DNA of 64,000 nucleotides. Source: JBGQAS01 sp963699305. Its GTDB lineage: Bacteria > Chloroflexota > Anaerolineae > Anaerolineales > Anaerolineaceae. The notes beneath the pieces were generated by a model. That model had not been told where the DNA came from, searched no databases, and was given only the letters and a program-made list of their open reading frames with translations. The position numbers and the translations under genes are program-made. The stretch lies in NCBI GenBank assembly GCA_963699305.1, contig OY969431.1:1116001-1180000 (forward strand). The letters are read 5' to 3'. Each line of letters begins with the position of its first letter. Positions within the stretch are counted from its first letter, which is position 1. Shown piece after piece: positions 54,594 through 63,621 of the stretch.

Positions 54594-55958
54594 ATGAATC
54601 CGTTGAAATTACCAGGACCATTGGCAAAAGAGATTATTGAACGTGATCGAAAGGTAGTGTCACCTTCCTACCCGCGAGCCAATCCATTTGTAATGGATCA
54701 TGGAAAGGGAACACAAGTCTGGGATGTCGATGGCAATCGTTTTTTAGATTTTGCAGCAGGAATCGCTGTCACGTCCACCGGTCATAGTCACCCCAAAGTA
54801 GTTAAAGCCATTCAAGATCAAGCTGAAAAATTCATTCATATCTCTTCGGATTTCTACCACACCAAATGGGTCGAATTAGCAGAATATTTGGATCGCATAG
54901 CACCTTTCGAAGAAGATGCGGTTTCATTTGTCACCAATTCAGGCACCGAAAGCGTTGAAGCAGCTATAAAATTGGCGCGCTATCACACCAAAAGAAGTCA
55001 ATTCATTGGCTTTCTTGGCGGCTTTCATGGTCGTACCATGGGAGCTGTCACTTTTACAGCGAGTAAACCTCACTACCATCGCGGGTTCTTCCCGTTGATG
55101 AATGGTGTTACGCACGTTCCATTCCCCGATCCTTATCGTCCAATCCTTATTAGCAAACCAGATGAGGATTATGGTGAAACAGTTGTCCGCTTTATCGAAG
55201 AAGAACTCTTTGCCCGCACCATCCCTGCGGATGAAGTCGCAGGCATCCTGGTGGAACCTATCCAAGGCGAAGGTGGCTACATCGTACCACCCCCGGGATT
55301 TTTCCCAGCCTTGCGCAATTTATGCGATAAACATGGGATTTTATTGATCGCCGACGAGGTTCAATCCGGTGTTGGTCGTACAGGAAAATGGTGGGCAATA
55401 GAACATTTTGGTGTCGAACCGGACATCATTACATCAGCCAAAGGCATTGCATCGGGTGTTCCCTTTGGTGCTATGATCGCCCGTAAGAGCATAATGACCT
55501 GGCCAAAGGGTTCGCATGGCAATACATATGGAGGAAATCCCCTTGCCTGCGCCGCTTCACTGGCTACCTTGCAATTGGTTGAAGACGAATACATGGAAAA
55601 TGCAAGCATCGTCGGCGCGCATGCCATGAAGCTCTTGGATGAAATCTACGAGCGCCACCCGTCCGTTGGGCAAGTCCGCGGAAAAGGCTTGATGATTGGT
55701 GTTGAGTTCGTGATGGATTTCGAAACGAAGGAACCAGCACCTCAAATCCGCGACCGCGTAGAGGATTTATGCTTTGAACGCGGTCTCATAACCCTTGGCT
55801 GCGGTAAAAGCGTCATTCGTATCGCTCCACCACTCTGCACCACAAAAGAAGAAATTGAAGAAGGTCTGGAGATTTTTGAAGAGGCAATCACTCTCGCTGA
55901 AGATGAAGCCTACGCGCTGGAACAAAGCGCAAGCGAGGAAGTCGAAGTTCCCAAATAA
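54594..55958 (+). CDS. Class III aminotransferase (acetylornithine/4-aminobutyrate type)
   Basis: 454 aa. DVDGNRFLDFAAGIAVTSTGHSHPKVV starts the fold (seen in parts), TNSGTESVEAAIKLAR and GFHGRTMGA bind PLP phosphate, LIADEVQSGVGRTGKWW gives the PLP Asp and SAKGIASGVPFGA the Schiff-base Lys. It resembles the archaeal-type broad-range omega-aminotransferases and racemases as much as ArgD or GabT. The acidic C-terminus is unusual. RBS AAGGAGG, long leader of about 65 nt. Confidence 0.88.
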   Translation: MNPLKLPGPLAKEIIERDRKVVSPSYPRANPFVMDHGKGTQVWDVDGNRFLDFAAGIAVTSTGHSHPKVVKAIQDQAEKFIHISSDFYHTKWVELAEYLDRIAPFEEDAVSFVTNSGTESVEAAIKLARYHTKRSQFIGFLGGFHGRTMGAVTFTASKPHYHRGFFPLMNGVTHVPFPDPYRPILISKPDEDYGETVVRFIEEELFARTIPADEVAGILVEPIQGEGGYIVPPPGFFPALRNLCDKHGILLIADEVQSGVGRTGKWWAIEHFGVEPDIITSAKGIASGVPFGAMIARKSIMTWPKGSHGNTYGGNPLACAASLATLQLVEDEYMENASIVGAHAMKLLDEIYERHPSVGQVRGKGLMIGVEFVMDFETKEPAPQIRDRVEDLCFERGLITLGCGKSVIRIAPPLCTTKEEIEEGLEIFEEAITLAEDEAYALEQSASEEVEVPK

Positions 55959-55969
55959 CTTCCCTATCC

Positions 55970-57523
55970 ATGTTACCTGATTCACGTGTCCGGCAGCGCG
56001 ATTATCTCTTGGAAATAGTCCGAGTGCTTACCCAGGAACTTGATCTCGATCGAGTCCTGGGTAGGATTTTAGATATCGCCCTTGAGATGCTCGCTGGTCA
56101 GGCAGGCATGATCGCCCTGCGAAAACCGGGTGGTGGTTGGCATGTGCGTGTATCGCACGGGTTGAATCCTTCCTTTTTGGATCTTATCGATCCCTATCTT
56201 GCCAAGGTTCCGGATGAAGGCAATCCGGAGATAAATGAGCTCCCCGAGATCAACCGCTGGCTGAGTGATCTGGCACGTGCTGCCAGTTTTGGATTCCTTA
56301 CCGGCGTTGCGCTACCATTGATCACTCGCCAAAAAGTTGTCGGGGTGATTTTTATTTTCCGCAGTTGGCTTGGAATGTTTTCCTCAACCGATCGCGGTGT
56401 ATTGCGTAGCTTCGCAGACCAGGCTGCCATTGCCGTGCAAAATGCCCAATTGTATACCCAGGTGACCCAGGAAAAACAGCGCTTGAATGCACTGTTGGAT
56501 ACAGTTGCAGATGGTATTTTGATTTTTAATGCAGATTTGAAACTGGAAAGAGCCAACCAGTCATTTCTCCGGCTTATGTCGCTTTCCAGGGAAGCAAGTA
56601 CGAATATCGAACACGAAGTATTGATCGTTTGGGATCGTGCTCCAAAAGGTACGACTTTGGAAGAGGCAGTTGCTGGCGGGTGGCCGCTTGCTCCACAGGT
56701 AACGTTAACGGTGGAAGGAGACCTTAAGCGCACTGGGGATTCACCACCCCTACCCGTTAGCATCACGTATGCTCCATTGCTCTCCGCTGAAGGTCACCTG
56801 GTTAACATCATCGCCAGTGTGCGTGATATAACCCGTTTTCGCCAGGCGGAAGAACTAAAGAGCACATTCATTTCCATCATTAGCCACGAATTGAAGACTC
56901 CTGTTGCGTTAATTAAAGGCTATGTCAGCACATTGCGCCGCGAGGATGCAAAATGGGATAAAAAAATCGTCGCAGAAAGTCTTTCCGTCATCGAGGAGGA
57001 AGCTGATAGACTTGCCGAATTGATCGAGAATTTATTGGAAGCGTCCCGACTTCAGGCTGGTGGGATATCCTTGAAACGGTGTGACGTCAGTCTGCCTGAA
57101 TTGATACAGCGGGAAGCTCAAAAATTTCAAACCCAGACCACAACCCATACAATCGTCGTCGATTTTCCCAAGGATTTTCCGATCATCCTCGCGGATGATA
57201 TCCGTTTGGCACAGGTCATTTCGAATTTGATTTCGAATTCGATGAAATATTCCAAGAGTGGAGAAATCCGCATTTCTGGTCAGGTATTTCCAGAGAACGT
57301 GACGGTGTGTGTGAAAGATGAAGGGTCCGGGATCCTGCCCGAAGACATGCCTTATGTATTCGATCGATTCTATCGCGCTCCCGAGACGGCAAAACGGTCC
57401 AAGGGGGCCGGTTTGGGATTATTCCTTTCTCGTTCCATCATTGAAGCACATGATGGAAAAATTTGGGTTGATTCCGCCACCAAAAAGGGGACTCGTATCT
57501 GCTTTTCATTGCCACATTCATAA
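55970..57523 (+). CDS. Soluble GAF-PAS sensor histidine kinase
   Basis: 517 aa, no membrane helix. GAF domain about 15-162, PAS about 172-292, HisKA with SIISHELKTPVALIKGY (phospho-His306), HATPase with NLISNSMKYSKSG (N box), DEGSGILPEDM and GAGLGLFLSRSIIEAH. It senses an internal signal. No response regulator gene is adjacent, so it is an orphan; the FHA-winged-helix protein nearby lacks a receiver domain. It starts 11 bp after the aminotransferase and has no clear RBS. Confidence 0.9.
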   Translation: MLPDSRVRQRDYLLEIVRVLTQELDLDRVLGRILDIALEMLAGQAGMIALRKPGGGWHVRVSHGLNPSFLDLIDPYLAKVPDEGNPEINELPEINRWLSDLARAASFGFLTGVALPLITRQKVVGVIFIFRSWLGMFSSTDRGVLRSFADQAAIAVQNAQLYTQVTQEKQRLNALLDTVADGILIFNADLKLERANQSFLRLMSLSREASTNIEHEVLIVWDRAPKGTTLEEAVAGGWPLAPQVTLTVEGDLKRTGDSPPLPVSITYAPLLSAEGHLVNIIASVRDITRFRQAEELKSTFISIISHELKTPVALIKGYVSTLRREDAKWDKKIVAESLSVIEEEADRLAELIENLLEASRLQAGGISLKRCDVSLPELIQREAQKFQTQTTTHTIVVDFPKDFPIILADDIRLAQVISNLISNSMKYSKSGEIRISGQVFPENVTVCVKDEGSGILPEDMPYVFDRFYRAPETAKRSKGAGLGLFLSRSIIEAHDGKIWVDSATKKGTRICFSLPHS

Positions 57524-57556
57524 GTTATTCTTATAAAAGACTTAAAACTCAAATGG

Positions 57557-57562
57557 TATAAT
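57557..57562 (+). promoter_or_regulatory. Extended -10 of the CpXC gene
   Basis: TGG-TATAAT, box at 57557-57562, 36 bp before the ATG at 57599. Confidence 0.45.
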
Positions 57563-57598
57563 CGCTCAGTATTTAAATTTCATTAATGAGAGTAGAAA

Positions 57599-58948
57599 AT
57601 GTCAAAAACCCAGACAATCTGTCCGCGTTGCAAGCAACCCATTGTTGCAGAAGTGGAACAAGTGTTTGATTTGAACACTGACCCACAAGCCAAGCAACGA
57701 CTTCTTAATGGCACCGTGAATGTCGCCCGTTGTACATCGTGCGGATATTCTGGACCAATTGCGACTCCCGTGGTTTACCATGACCCTGAAAAAGAACTCC
57801 TCCTTACCTTTTTTCCTTCGGAAATGGGAGTTCCAGTCAACGAACAGGAAAAATTGATTGGTCCTCTCATCAACCGGGTCGTGAATGGTTTGCCGAATGA
57901 GAAAAAGAAAGCTTATCTTTTGCAACCTAAAACCATGTTGACGTATCAAACCATGGTTGAAACCATCCTCCAGGGTGATGGGATCACCAAGGAAATGCTG
58001 GATGAGCAACAAAAGAAGCTTTCCTTGCTTCAACGCCTTGCAAGTGCCACACCAGAATCAAGGTTACAGATCATTAAACAGGAAGAGTCGCTTATCGATC
58101 AGACCTTTTTCGCACTCCTGTCGCGCATTCTTGAAGTCACCATGACGCAGGGCGACCAGGCTACTGCTAAATCGCTGGCAGATCTGCAAAAACAGTTATT
58201 GGAAAATACCAAGGTTGGTCAGGAGATTAAAATCCGATCGCGTGAGGTCGAATCAGCAATTAAAGCCCTTCAGGATGCCACGAAGGAAGGCTTGTCACGA
58301 GAAAAATTGCTCGATTTGTTTATTAATGCAACATCCGATTTGTATTTATCCACCATGGTCGGGATGGCTCGTTCAGGAATGGATTATGCCTTCTTCCAGA
58401 CATTGACGGATAAAATTGACCATTCTCAGGGTGATGAGCAACGCAAATTATTGGATCTGCGCCAGAAATTGCTGGACCTTACCAAGGAAGTTGATCAAAA
58501 AATCGATGCGGAATTGAAACGTGCACGCCAGTCTTTGGAAAAAATTCTCACAGCACAGGATATAGAAAAGACTGCGGAAGCCAGTTTGGGAGAGATAGAC
58601 GATTTCTTTGTCCAGGTCCTGCGCACAGCACTGGAAGATGCCAAACAACGTGATGATAAAGAGCGATTGGCGAAGTTGGAAAAGTTGGTTGCGGTGATTG
58701 AGAAGGCTAGCGCTCCTCCACCCGAAGTGGAATTGATTCAGAAACTGATTTCAACACCGGACGATGCAGCTCTCCAAAAAATGATGGAAGAAAATGCTGA
58801 TAAATTCACCAATCAGTTTTTCCAAGTCTTGAACTCTATCGTTGTGCAGGGGGAAAGCAATCAAAAGAAAGATGTCCAGGAACGTTTGGAACATGTCTTC
58901 AATGCGGTTACTAAATTTTCCATGCAGAGCAAGCTCAATCAGAAATAA
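57599..58948 (+). CDS. CpXC-domain protein with long helical C-terminus
   Basis: 449 aa. Residues 1-130 carry the CpXC zinc-binding motif (CPRCKQPI and CTSCGYSG). The rest is almost all helix with charged coiled-coil stretches (KLLDLRQKLLDLTKEVDQKI). Function unknown; CpXC proteins are typical of Chloroflexota, Firmicutes and related phyla. Confidence 0.83.
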   Translation: MSKTQTICPRCKQPIVAEVEQVFDLNTDPQAKQRLLNGTVNVARCTSCGYSGPIATPVVYHDPEKELLLTFFPSEMGVPVNEQEKLIGPLINRVVNGLPNEKKKAYLLQPKTMLTYQTMVETILQGDGITKEMLDEQQKKLSLLQRLASATPESRLQIIKQEESLIDQTFFALLSRILEVTMTQGDQATAKSLADLQKQLLENTKVGQEIKIRSREVESAIKALQDATKEGLSREKLLDLFINATSDLYLSTMVGMARSGMDYAFFQTLTDKIDHSQGDEQRKLLDLRQKLLDLTKEVDQKIDAELKRARQSLEKILTAQDIEKTAEASLGEIDDFFVQVLRTALEDAKQRDDKERLAKLEKLVAVIEKASAPPPEVELIQKLISTPDDAALQKMMEENADKFTNQFFQVLNSIVVQGESNQKKDVQERLEHVFNAVTKFSMQSKLNQK

Positions 58949-58950
58949 AC

Positions 58951-58989
58951 AAAAAAGGAGTGGTGATGTAGTGCACCCACTCCTTTTTT
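58951..58989. terminator. Bidirectional intrinsic terminator
   Basis: AAAAAAGGAGTGG (58951-58963) with CCACTCCTTTTTT (58977-58989), giving a U tract on both strands, between the convergent CpXC and FHA genes. Confidence 0.9.
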
Positions 58990-59654
58990 CATGAATCCGG
59001 ATTATCCAATCGGACTCCATGTCCGCGTATGGTGATGATATATTGGTGTTTGGAATCGATCGAGTGCAGGCGTTCGCGCAACCGTCGGATCAATGCATCC
59101 AACGCCTGCTCTGAAATACCGATGGCTTCTTTTTCACCCCAGATCGCCAACACCAGGTCCTGTCTGGATATGACTTTTCCGGGTTGGTTGAATAATAGCT
59201 GCAACATTCGGAATTGTGGTACGGATAATGGCGGCAGAACTTCTTTATCAACGATCCACACTCTTCTCGAACGTGAATCAACAAACAGTTTTCCACGTTT
59301 ATCGCTGCTTGGGAGGCTTCCGGGTTCCAGCGGCAACGTCGAATCAGAACACAAGTACACAAATTGTTGGATGTAAGCCACTGAAAAATCATCCCCATCA
59401 TGAAGTTTTACCGGTTCGGTTACCTGGATGGTATTAATGAAAGTTCCATTTTTACTTCCGAGATCTTCAAGAATGATACTATCGGACTCTTTGGTTATAC
59501 GGATATGAAATCGTGAGATCTGCCTGTCTGGGATGATGATATCGCAGCTCTCGTCGCGTCCAATTAACATGGAATCTCCGATCGTCCAGCGTGTCCCGTT
59601 AAGCGGACCTGCTTGTGCAATAAGAACCGGTGGTTTTACACTCAATAACCCCAT
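58989..59654 (-). CDS. FHA-winged-helix transcription factor
   Basis: 221 aa from ATG 59654 (GGAG 6 bases upstream); ATGs up to 59693 lie over the -10 box TACAAT (59689-59684). FHA domain about 10-95: MLIGRDESCDIIIPD, ISRFHIRI and LEDLGSKNGTFIN bind phosphothreonine. OmpR/PhoB-type winged helix about 130-218: LSVPQFRMLQLLF, ALIRRLRERL and ITIRGHGVRL. There is no receiver domain, so control would come through Ser/Thr phosphorylation, and a kinase gene is divergent from it. Confidence 0.88.
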   Translation of the reverse strand: MGLLSVKPPVLIAQAGPLNGTRWTIGDSMLIGRDESCDIIIPDRQISRFHIRITKESDSIILEDLGSKNGTFINTIQVTEPVKLHDGDDFSVAYIQQFVYLCSDSTLPLEPGSLPSSDKRGKLFVDSRSRRVWIVDKEVLPPLSVPQFRMLQLLFNQPGKVISRQDLVLAIWGEKEAIGISEQALDALIRRLRERLHSIDSKHQYIITIRGHGVRLDNPDS

Positions 59655-59811
59655 CATCATCTCCATCGAGGATTGGTTTTTAAATTGTATCATTTTTTCT
59701 TGCAGACTCCATTCTCAATTTTTCTCAAGGTATAATTGTCATGAGCGACTGGTTTTTCTGTGGTAACGCCGAAACATTACCATGCCACAGATTCAATATA
59801 ATAGGTGAAAA

Positions 59812-60798
59812 ATGCCTTTACCCCTTAAACCAGGTGAAGTCCTGCGTGGGCGGTACAAGATTAAACGTATCATCGGGCAAGGTGGGATGGGAAGCATCTA
59901 CCTTGCTGATGATGCACGCCTCCAGGGTAGGCAATGCGCACTAAAAGAAGTTGAACACGATAAAACTGTCCCCGTTTCTCTGGCAAGGGAAGCCCGCGAG
60001 CAGTTCTTGAGAGAAGCAACCATCCTCGCCCGTTTGGACCATCCAAACTTGCCAAAGGTTTCCGATTATTTTACTCTGGGCAATCGAGATTATCTTGTCA
60101 TGGATTATGTCCCCGGCAAGGATCTAAGGACGATTATGCTCGAAGCAAAGCAGGAAGATCGCTTCCTACCAGTTGAGGAAGTTCTTGGTTGGGGTAGTCA
60201 ATTGATCGATGCGATCGATTATCTGCATGCCCAACACCCCCCTATCATCCATCGTGATATCAAACCAAGCAATATCAAACTCACTCCTTCGGGGATTATC
60301 AAACTGGTAGATTTTGGTTTGGTTAAAGTTCTTGCGCCCGAGGATGTGACTATCACAGTATTGCAAGGTCAGGGAACAGCTATCTACACGCCGCTCGAAC
60401 AATTGGGCGGAGCCAGCACTCATACGGATGCAAGAACAGATATTTATGCTTTGGGTGCCACCTTGTATCACTTGTTGACCAACCAATCTCCCCCTGAAGC
60501 ACGTGAACGTTTTTTGGATCCTGCGTCCTTGATTTCCCCGCACTCAATAAATCCTTCTATTTCCACCAAAATAGATCAGGCGATAATCTGGGCAATGGGT
60601 CTTCATCCTGATGAACGCCCGTCGAGTCTGGAAGTATTAAGCTCTTCATTGTACGGAATGGAAATTGCCCAATTAAAAAAACCCCTTACAAAAAAACATC
60701 CGCTCAAGGATTATTTAAAATTACCAGCTGAGAGATCTCTCTTGATTGCCGGGTTGGTGATCTTTCTAATGAGTATCGTAATTACGGTGATTCGTTAA
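59812..60798 (+). CDS. Ser/Thr protein kinase with C-terminal membrane anchor
   Basis: 328 aa. IGQGGMGSIYLADD is the Gly loop, CALKEV holds Lys45, HRDIKPSNIKL the catalytic loop, VDFGLVKV the Mg loop and TAIYTPLEQLGG the activation end. One C-terminal helix (about 305-326) anchors it, with only three residues outside, so it has no external sensor domain. A TATAAT at 59797-59802 lies 9 nt before the ATG and another at 59731-59736. The facing FHA regulator is the obvious substrate or reader. Confidence 0.92.
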   Translation: MPLPLKPGEVLRGRYKIKRIIGQGGMGSIYLADDARLQGRQCALKEVEHDKTVPVSLAREAREQFLREATILARLDHPNLPKVSDYFTLGNRDYLVMDYVPGKDLRTIMLEAKQEDRFLPVEEVLGWGSQLIDAIDYLHAQHPPIIHRDIKPSNIKLTPSGIIKLVDFGLVKVLAPEDVTITVLQGQGTAIYTPLEQLGGASTHTDARTDIYALGATLYHLLTNQSPPEARERFLDPASLISPHSINPSISTKIDQAIIWAMGLHPDERPSSLEVLSSSLYGMEIAQLKKPLTKKHPLKDYLKLPAERSLLIAGLVIFLMSIVITVIR

Positions 60799-63593
60799 TT
60801 TCGAACAGCCAGGTTTTTTTCTATCCGATACCAGATCCATCCGATACCCCACCCAATCAACAACCCAATTAAGCTAATAGTAAGCACCCCAAAGGTTTCT
60901 GTTGCACCATCCCAGTTTTGTGTCCCGGGCAAATCCAAAGCTGGATACAAATAAACAAGCAAGGCAGTTGCATAACTTGTAATTCCCCAACGTAAACTCC
61001 AGCGGATGGGTACCTTCGTTTCGCTGATTTTATAAATGCCATATGCACCTGCTGAGATGATGGCGACGGTTAAAAACCACAAACCAATCCCAGGTCCGCG
61101 TTGTGAACTTGGTTTTTCTGCTGGAATTTGCGGTGTGGGCAATTGGGTTCCTTCTAAAGTTGCTGCGGGTGTCGTAATGGGTGTAGGAGCGATAGCTGTA
61201 ATGATGGCAGCCTGGCCTTCAGCTATTTCCAATCGCAAGACTTCTGAAACGATCGCCGGTTCGCTGCTGACGCGGATCTCCAGGACTCCCGGTGACTGTA
61301 ATTTATAACTCGTGCGTGCTATTCCGTTTGTCGTTGTCGTATCAAGTTGCTGGGCTGAGTTTTGATCTCCGCCAACGGTAAACTGGAATCTCACTACGGT
61401 CCCATCGGGTACTGGATGCCCATTTTGGTCTCGAATGATCCCGGTACGTAAAGGCAGCGCATCGCCGATGAAGAATAATGGGATGGTTGTGGGCGATGGT
61501 GTGATTTGCTCTCCTGCGCTCGTGATTTCCGCAATATCAAGTTGAATTGTAATAATTTGAGATGGATCGGGTGAAAGTGCAGTGATCAAATCATATCCGA
61601 TCCCAGAAACAGAAACGGGCAAACTTCCCGAAGGAGTCAGTTCTTGAAAAAGGATCCTTGCGGCAACATCCATGAAGGCTGCACTTTTACTGTAAAGCCC
61701 ATAATATGCTGTAAGTTTGGAAATATCCGTTGAATCCAGATAATAAGGAGCGTTGAACGCAAAAACGACGATCTTCTTGTTTTGTATAACCTCATATTTC
61801 TGGTCGAGAAATCGTTTGAATGCATCACTGTTCGGGCGTGTTGGTGAAACATTTAACATTGAAACAATCACCCACTCCGCGGATTGAAGGTCACTAGCCA
61901 AGTCTGGTTCCGTCCCCGGGTCATTAAGCGTCCTGGAAAGATTGGTAAACCCATAAGACGCCATGCTGGAATTGGTCACCTGGTTTGCGGCTTCCGGTCC
62001 ATATAGCCGTAAGACGATATTTTCCAAACCATCCATCGGGAAGAAGGAAGTGACTTTACACTGGTTGCATTGCTGGGCTTCGAGAGTATCTGTGATGAAT
62101 ACTATTCTGTCATTTAATTCCGGAGCTCTGGGAAGTATTGTTGTCAGATCCATGCTGCTCGGACTGATGAGTGATACGGATTGACGCGCCACGTTGAAAG
62201 TTACTTGTTGTGATTGTCCGATTATGCCTAGGTCGTTGTTTTTGGGAATCACGGTCGATGCATCAAAATTGGAGTAGATCTTATATTTCAATGTCAATAA
62301 ACGTTCAACGCTTTGATCAACCTTTTCAGCAAATGCTGGGTCTTCTTCATATTTTTGTGTAAAAAATTCAAGTGTTCGGATGATGGTTGAGTATGAATCT
62401 GCATCCCCAGAACCAATGAAATTATCCACGATGAGGAGATCGTTACCAGCAAGGAAGGCGTTCCGTGCGACTTGCCGGGCATCGAAGGATTGTCCTGACG
62501 GATCAAAAAATCGACGCACTGCTTTGCTGCCCAGGTTATCACAGACGATGATCCCACCATTTTGTCTCCAACTTTCAAACGGTGTGAGCGCCAGGATTTG
62601 TTGAAGAGCTGATGCATCAAAGCTTACTGGTTTGGTCGTCGCCCGGATGTTACCTTGAAAACCCTGGTAGCGGATGTGTGAAACCAATAATCCATCCGTA
62701 ACGCTCGTTGCATCTGGTGCGTTCCCTGTGACGCTGAAAAATGGGGCCAGTTCAATTTGCTTGAGTGATTCGAGTGATTTCCGGACAGTGGCAACCTCGT
62801 CTTCGGGGGGTCTGTCAGATCCACCCCGACCTGGGAAATGCTTCGCAATCACGACCAGTTTGGATTGGCTGCCCTGGTGAAGTCCCCGAATGTATGCCTG
62901 GCTCAGTAATGACACCCAGTAAGGATCTCCTCCAAAAGTGCGAGTCCCGAGATCCTCGCCGCTTTCCGGCTGAACAACGTCGAGCACATCCAGTGAAGGT
63001 CCGATGATCATATTGAAACCCAAAGCATGTAATTCATTTCCCAGGATGCCACCTACTTGAGTAGCCAATTCGGTGTTCCAGGTCGCTCCAATCGACATTT
63101 CATCGGGTAAAGGAGTCATCCCTGATAAAATTTGGTCGTATGGGTATTGATCGCCTTCTTGTGAAATTGCGATAAAGAGAGGAATATTAATATCCTGATC
63201 TAATATTAAAGAAGGTGATCCCAAAGCATTATTAACTGCTGAAGATAAAGCAATGGATTGCAGATTGCTCGTCAATGCATACGCATCTGCAAGGGTCTGA
63301 CCTGCGCCTGTAAAATTGTCGTTGGCTGAGGATAAAATCACTCCACCAATCTGTCTGTTAGCAACCAGATCATAGATTTGCGATTTCTCGCCTGTATCCA
63401 TCCCCTTGAAAGAGACCAGGAAGAGTTGACCTACTTTTTCTTCTGGTGTCATGGCTGCCATTAATGCACGAGCTTTTATCGCCTGGTCGCTGAGTTGAGA
63501 ACTGGTTGTTGAAGGATTGGACGAGGTTATACCCATCAAGGTGGCAGCGACAATGAATAGAACAGGAAGGGTGATAATTAATTTCTTTATCAT
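60795..63593 (-). CDS. GH3-like surface glycosidase with Ig-like domain and four membrane segments
   Basis: 932 aa from ATG 63593. N-terminal helix 5-22 (signal anchor). GH3 domain about 40-390 with AKHFPGRGGSDRPP and IIVCDNLGSKAV, where the Asp is the expected nucleophile. The Asp-x-His general acid/base loop of NagZ enzymes is not seen after KHFPG. A C-terminal GH3 domain continues to about 640. An invasin-like Ig domain (DQNGHPVPDGTVVRF) lies near 690-790, then a Thr/Pro linker and three helices at the end. It may be a cell-wall hexosaminidase or a catalytically altered binder. Confidence 0.82.
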   Translation of the reverse strand: MIKKLIITLPVLFIVAATLMGITSSNPSTTSSQLSDQAIKARALMAAMTPEEKVGQLFLVSFKGMDTGEKSQIYDLVANRQIGGVILSSANDNFTGAGQTLADAYALTSNLQSIALSSAVNNALGSPSLILDQDINIPLFIAISQEGDQYPYDQILSGMTPLPDEMSIGATWNTELATQVGGILGNELHALGFNMIIGPSLDVLDVVQPESGEDLGTRTFGGDPYWVSLLSQAYIRGLHQGSQSKLVVIAKHFPGRGGSDRPPEDEVATVRKSLESLKQIELAPFFSVTGNAPDATSVTDGLLVSHIRYQGFQGNIRATTKPVSFDASALQQILALTPFESWRQNGGIIVCDNLGSKAVRRFFDPSGQSFDARQVARNAFLAGNDLLIVDNFIGSGDADSYSTIIRTLEFFTQKYEEDPAFAEKVDQSVERLLTLKYKIYSNFDASTVIPKNNDLGIIGQSQQVTFNVARQSVSLISPSSMDLTTILPRAPELNDRIVFITDTLEAQQCNQCKVTSFFPMDGLENIVLRLYGPEAANQVTNSSMASYGFTNLSRTLNDPGTEPDLASDLQSAEWVIVSMLNVSPTRPNSDAFKRFLDQKYEVIQNKKIVVFAFNAPYYLDSTDISKLTAYYGLYSKSAAFMDVAARILFQELTPSGSLPVSVSGIGYDLITALSPDPSQIITIQLDIAEITSAGEQITPSPTTIPLFFIGDALPLRTGIIRDQNGHPVPDGTVVRFQFTVGGDQNSAQQLDTTTTNGIARTSYKLQSPGVLEIRVSSEPAIVSEVLRLEIAEGQAAIITAIAPTPITTPAATLEGTQLPTPQIPAEKPSSQRGPGIGLWFLTVAIISAGAYGIYKISETKVPIRWSLRWGITSYATALLVYLYPALDLPGTQNWDGATETFGVLTISLIGLLIGWGIGWIWYRIEKNLAVRN

Positions 63594-63621
63594 TTTCAAC
63601 CAAATTGGTACTTCGAAATAT

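Noticed and set aside
59741..59944. 67-aa plus-strand ORF before the Ser/Thr kinase
   Set aside because: It overlaps the kinase in another frame, its ATG is only 4 nt from a -10 box, and it has no recognisable feature.
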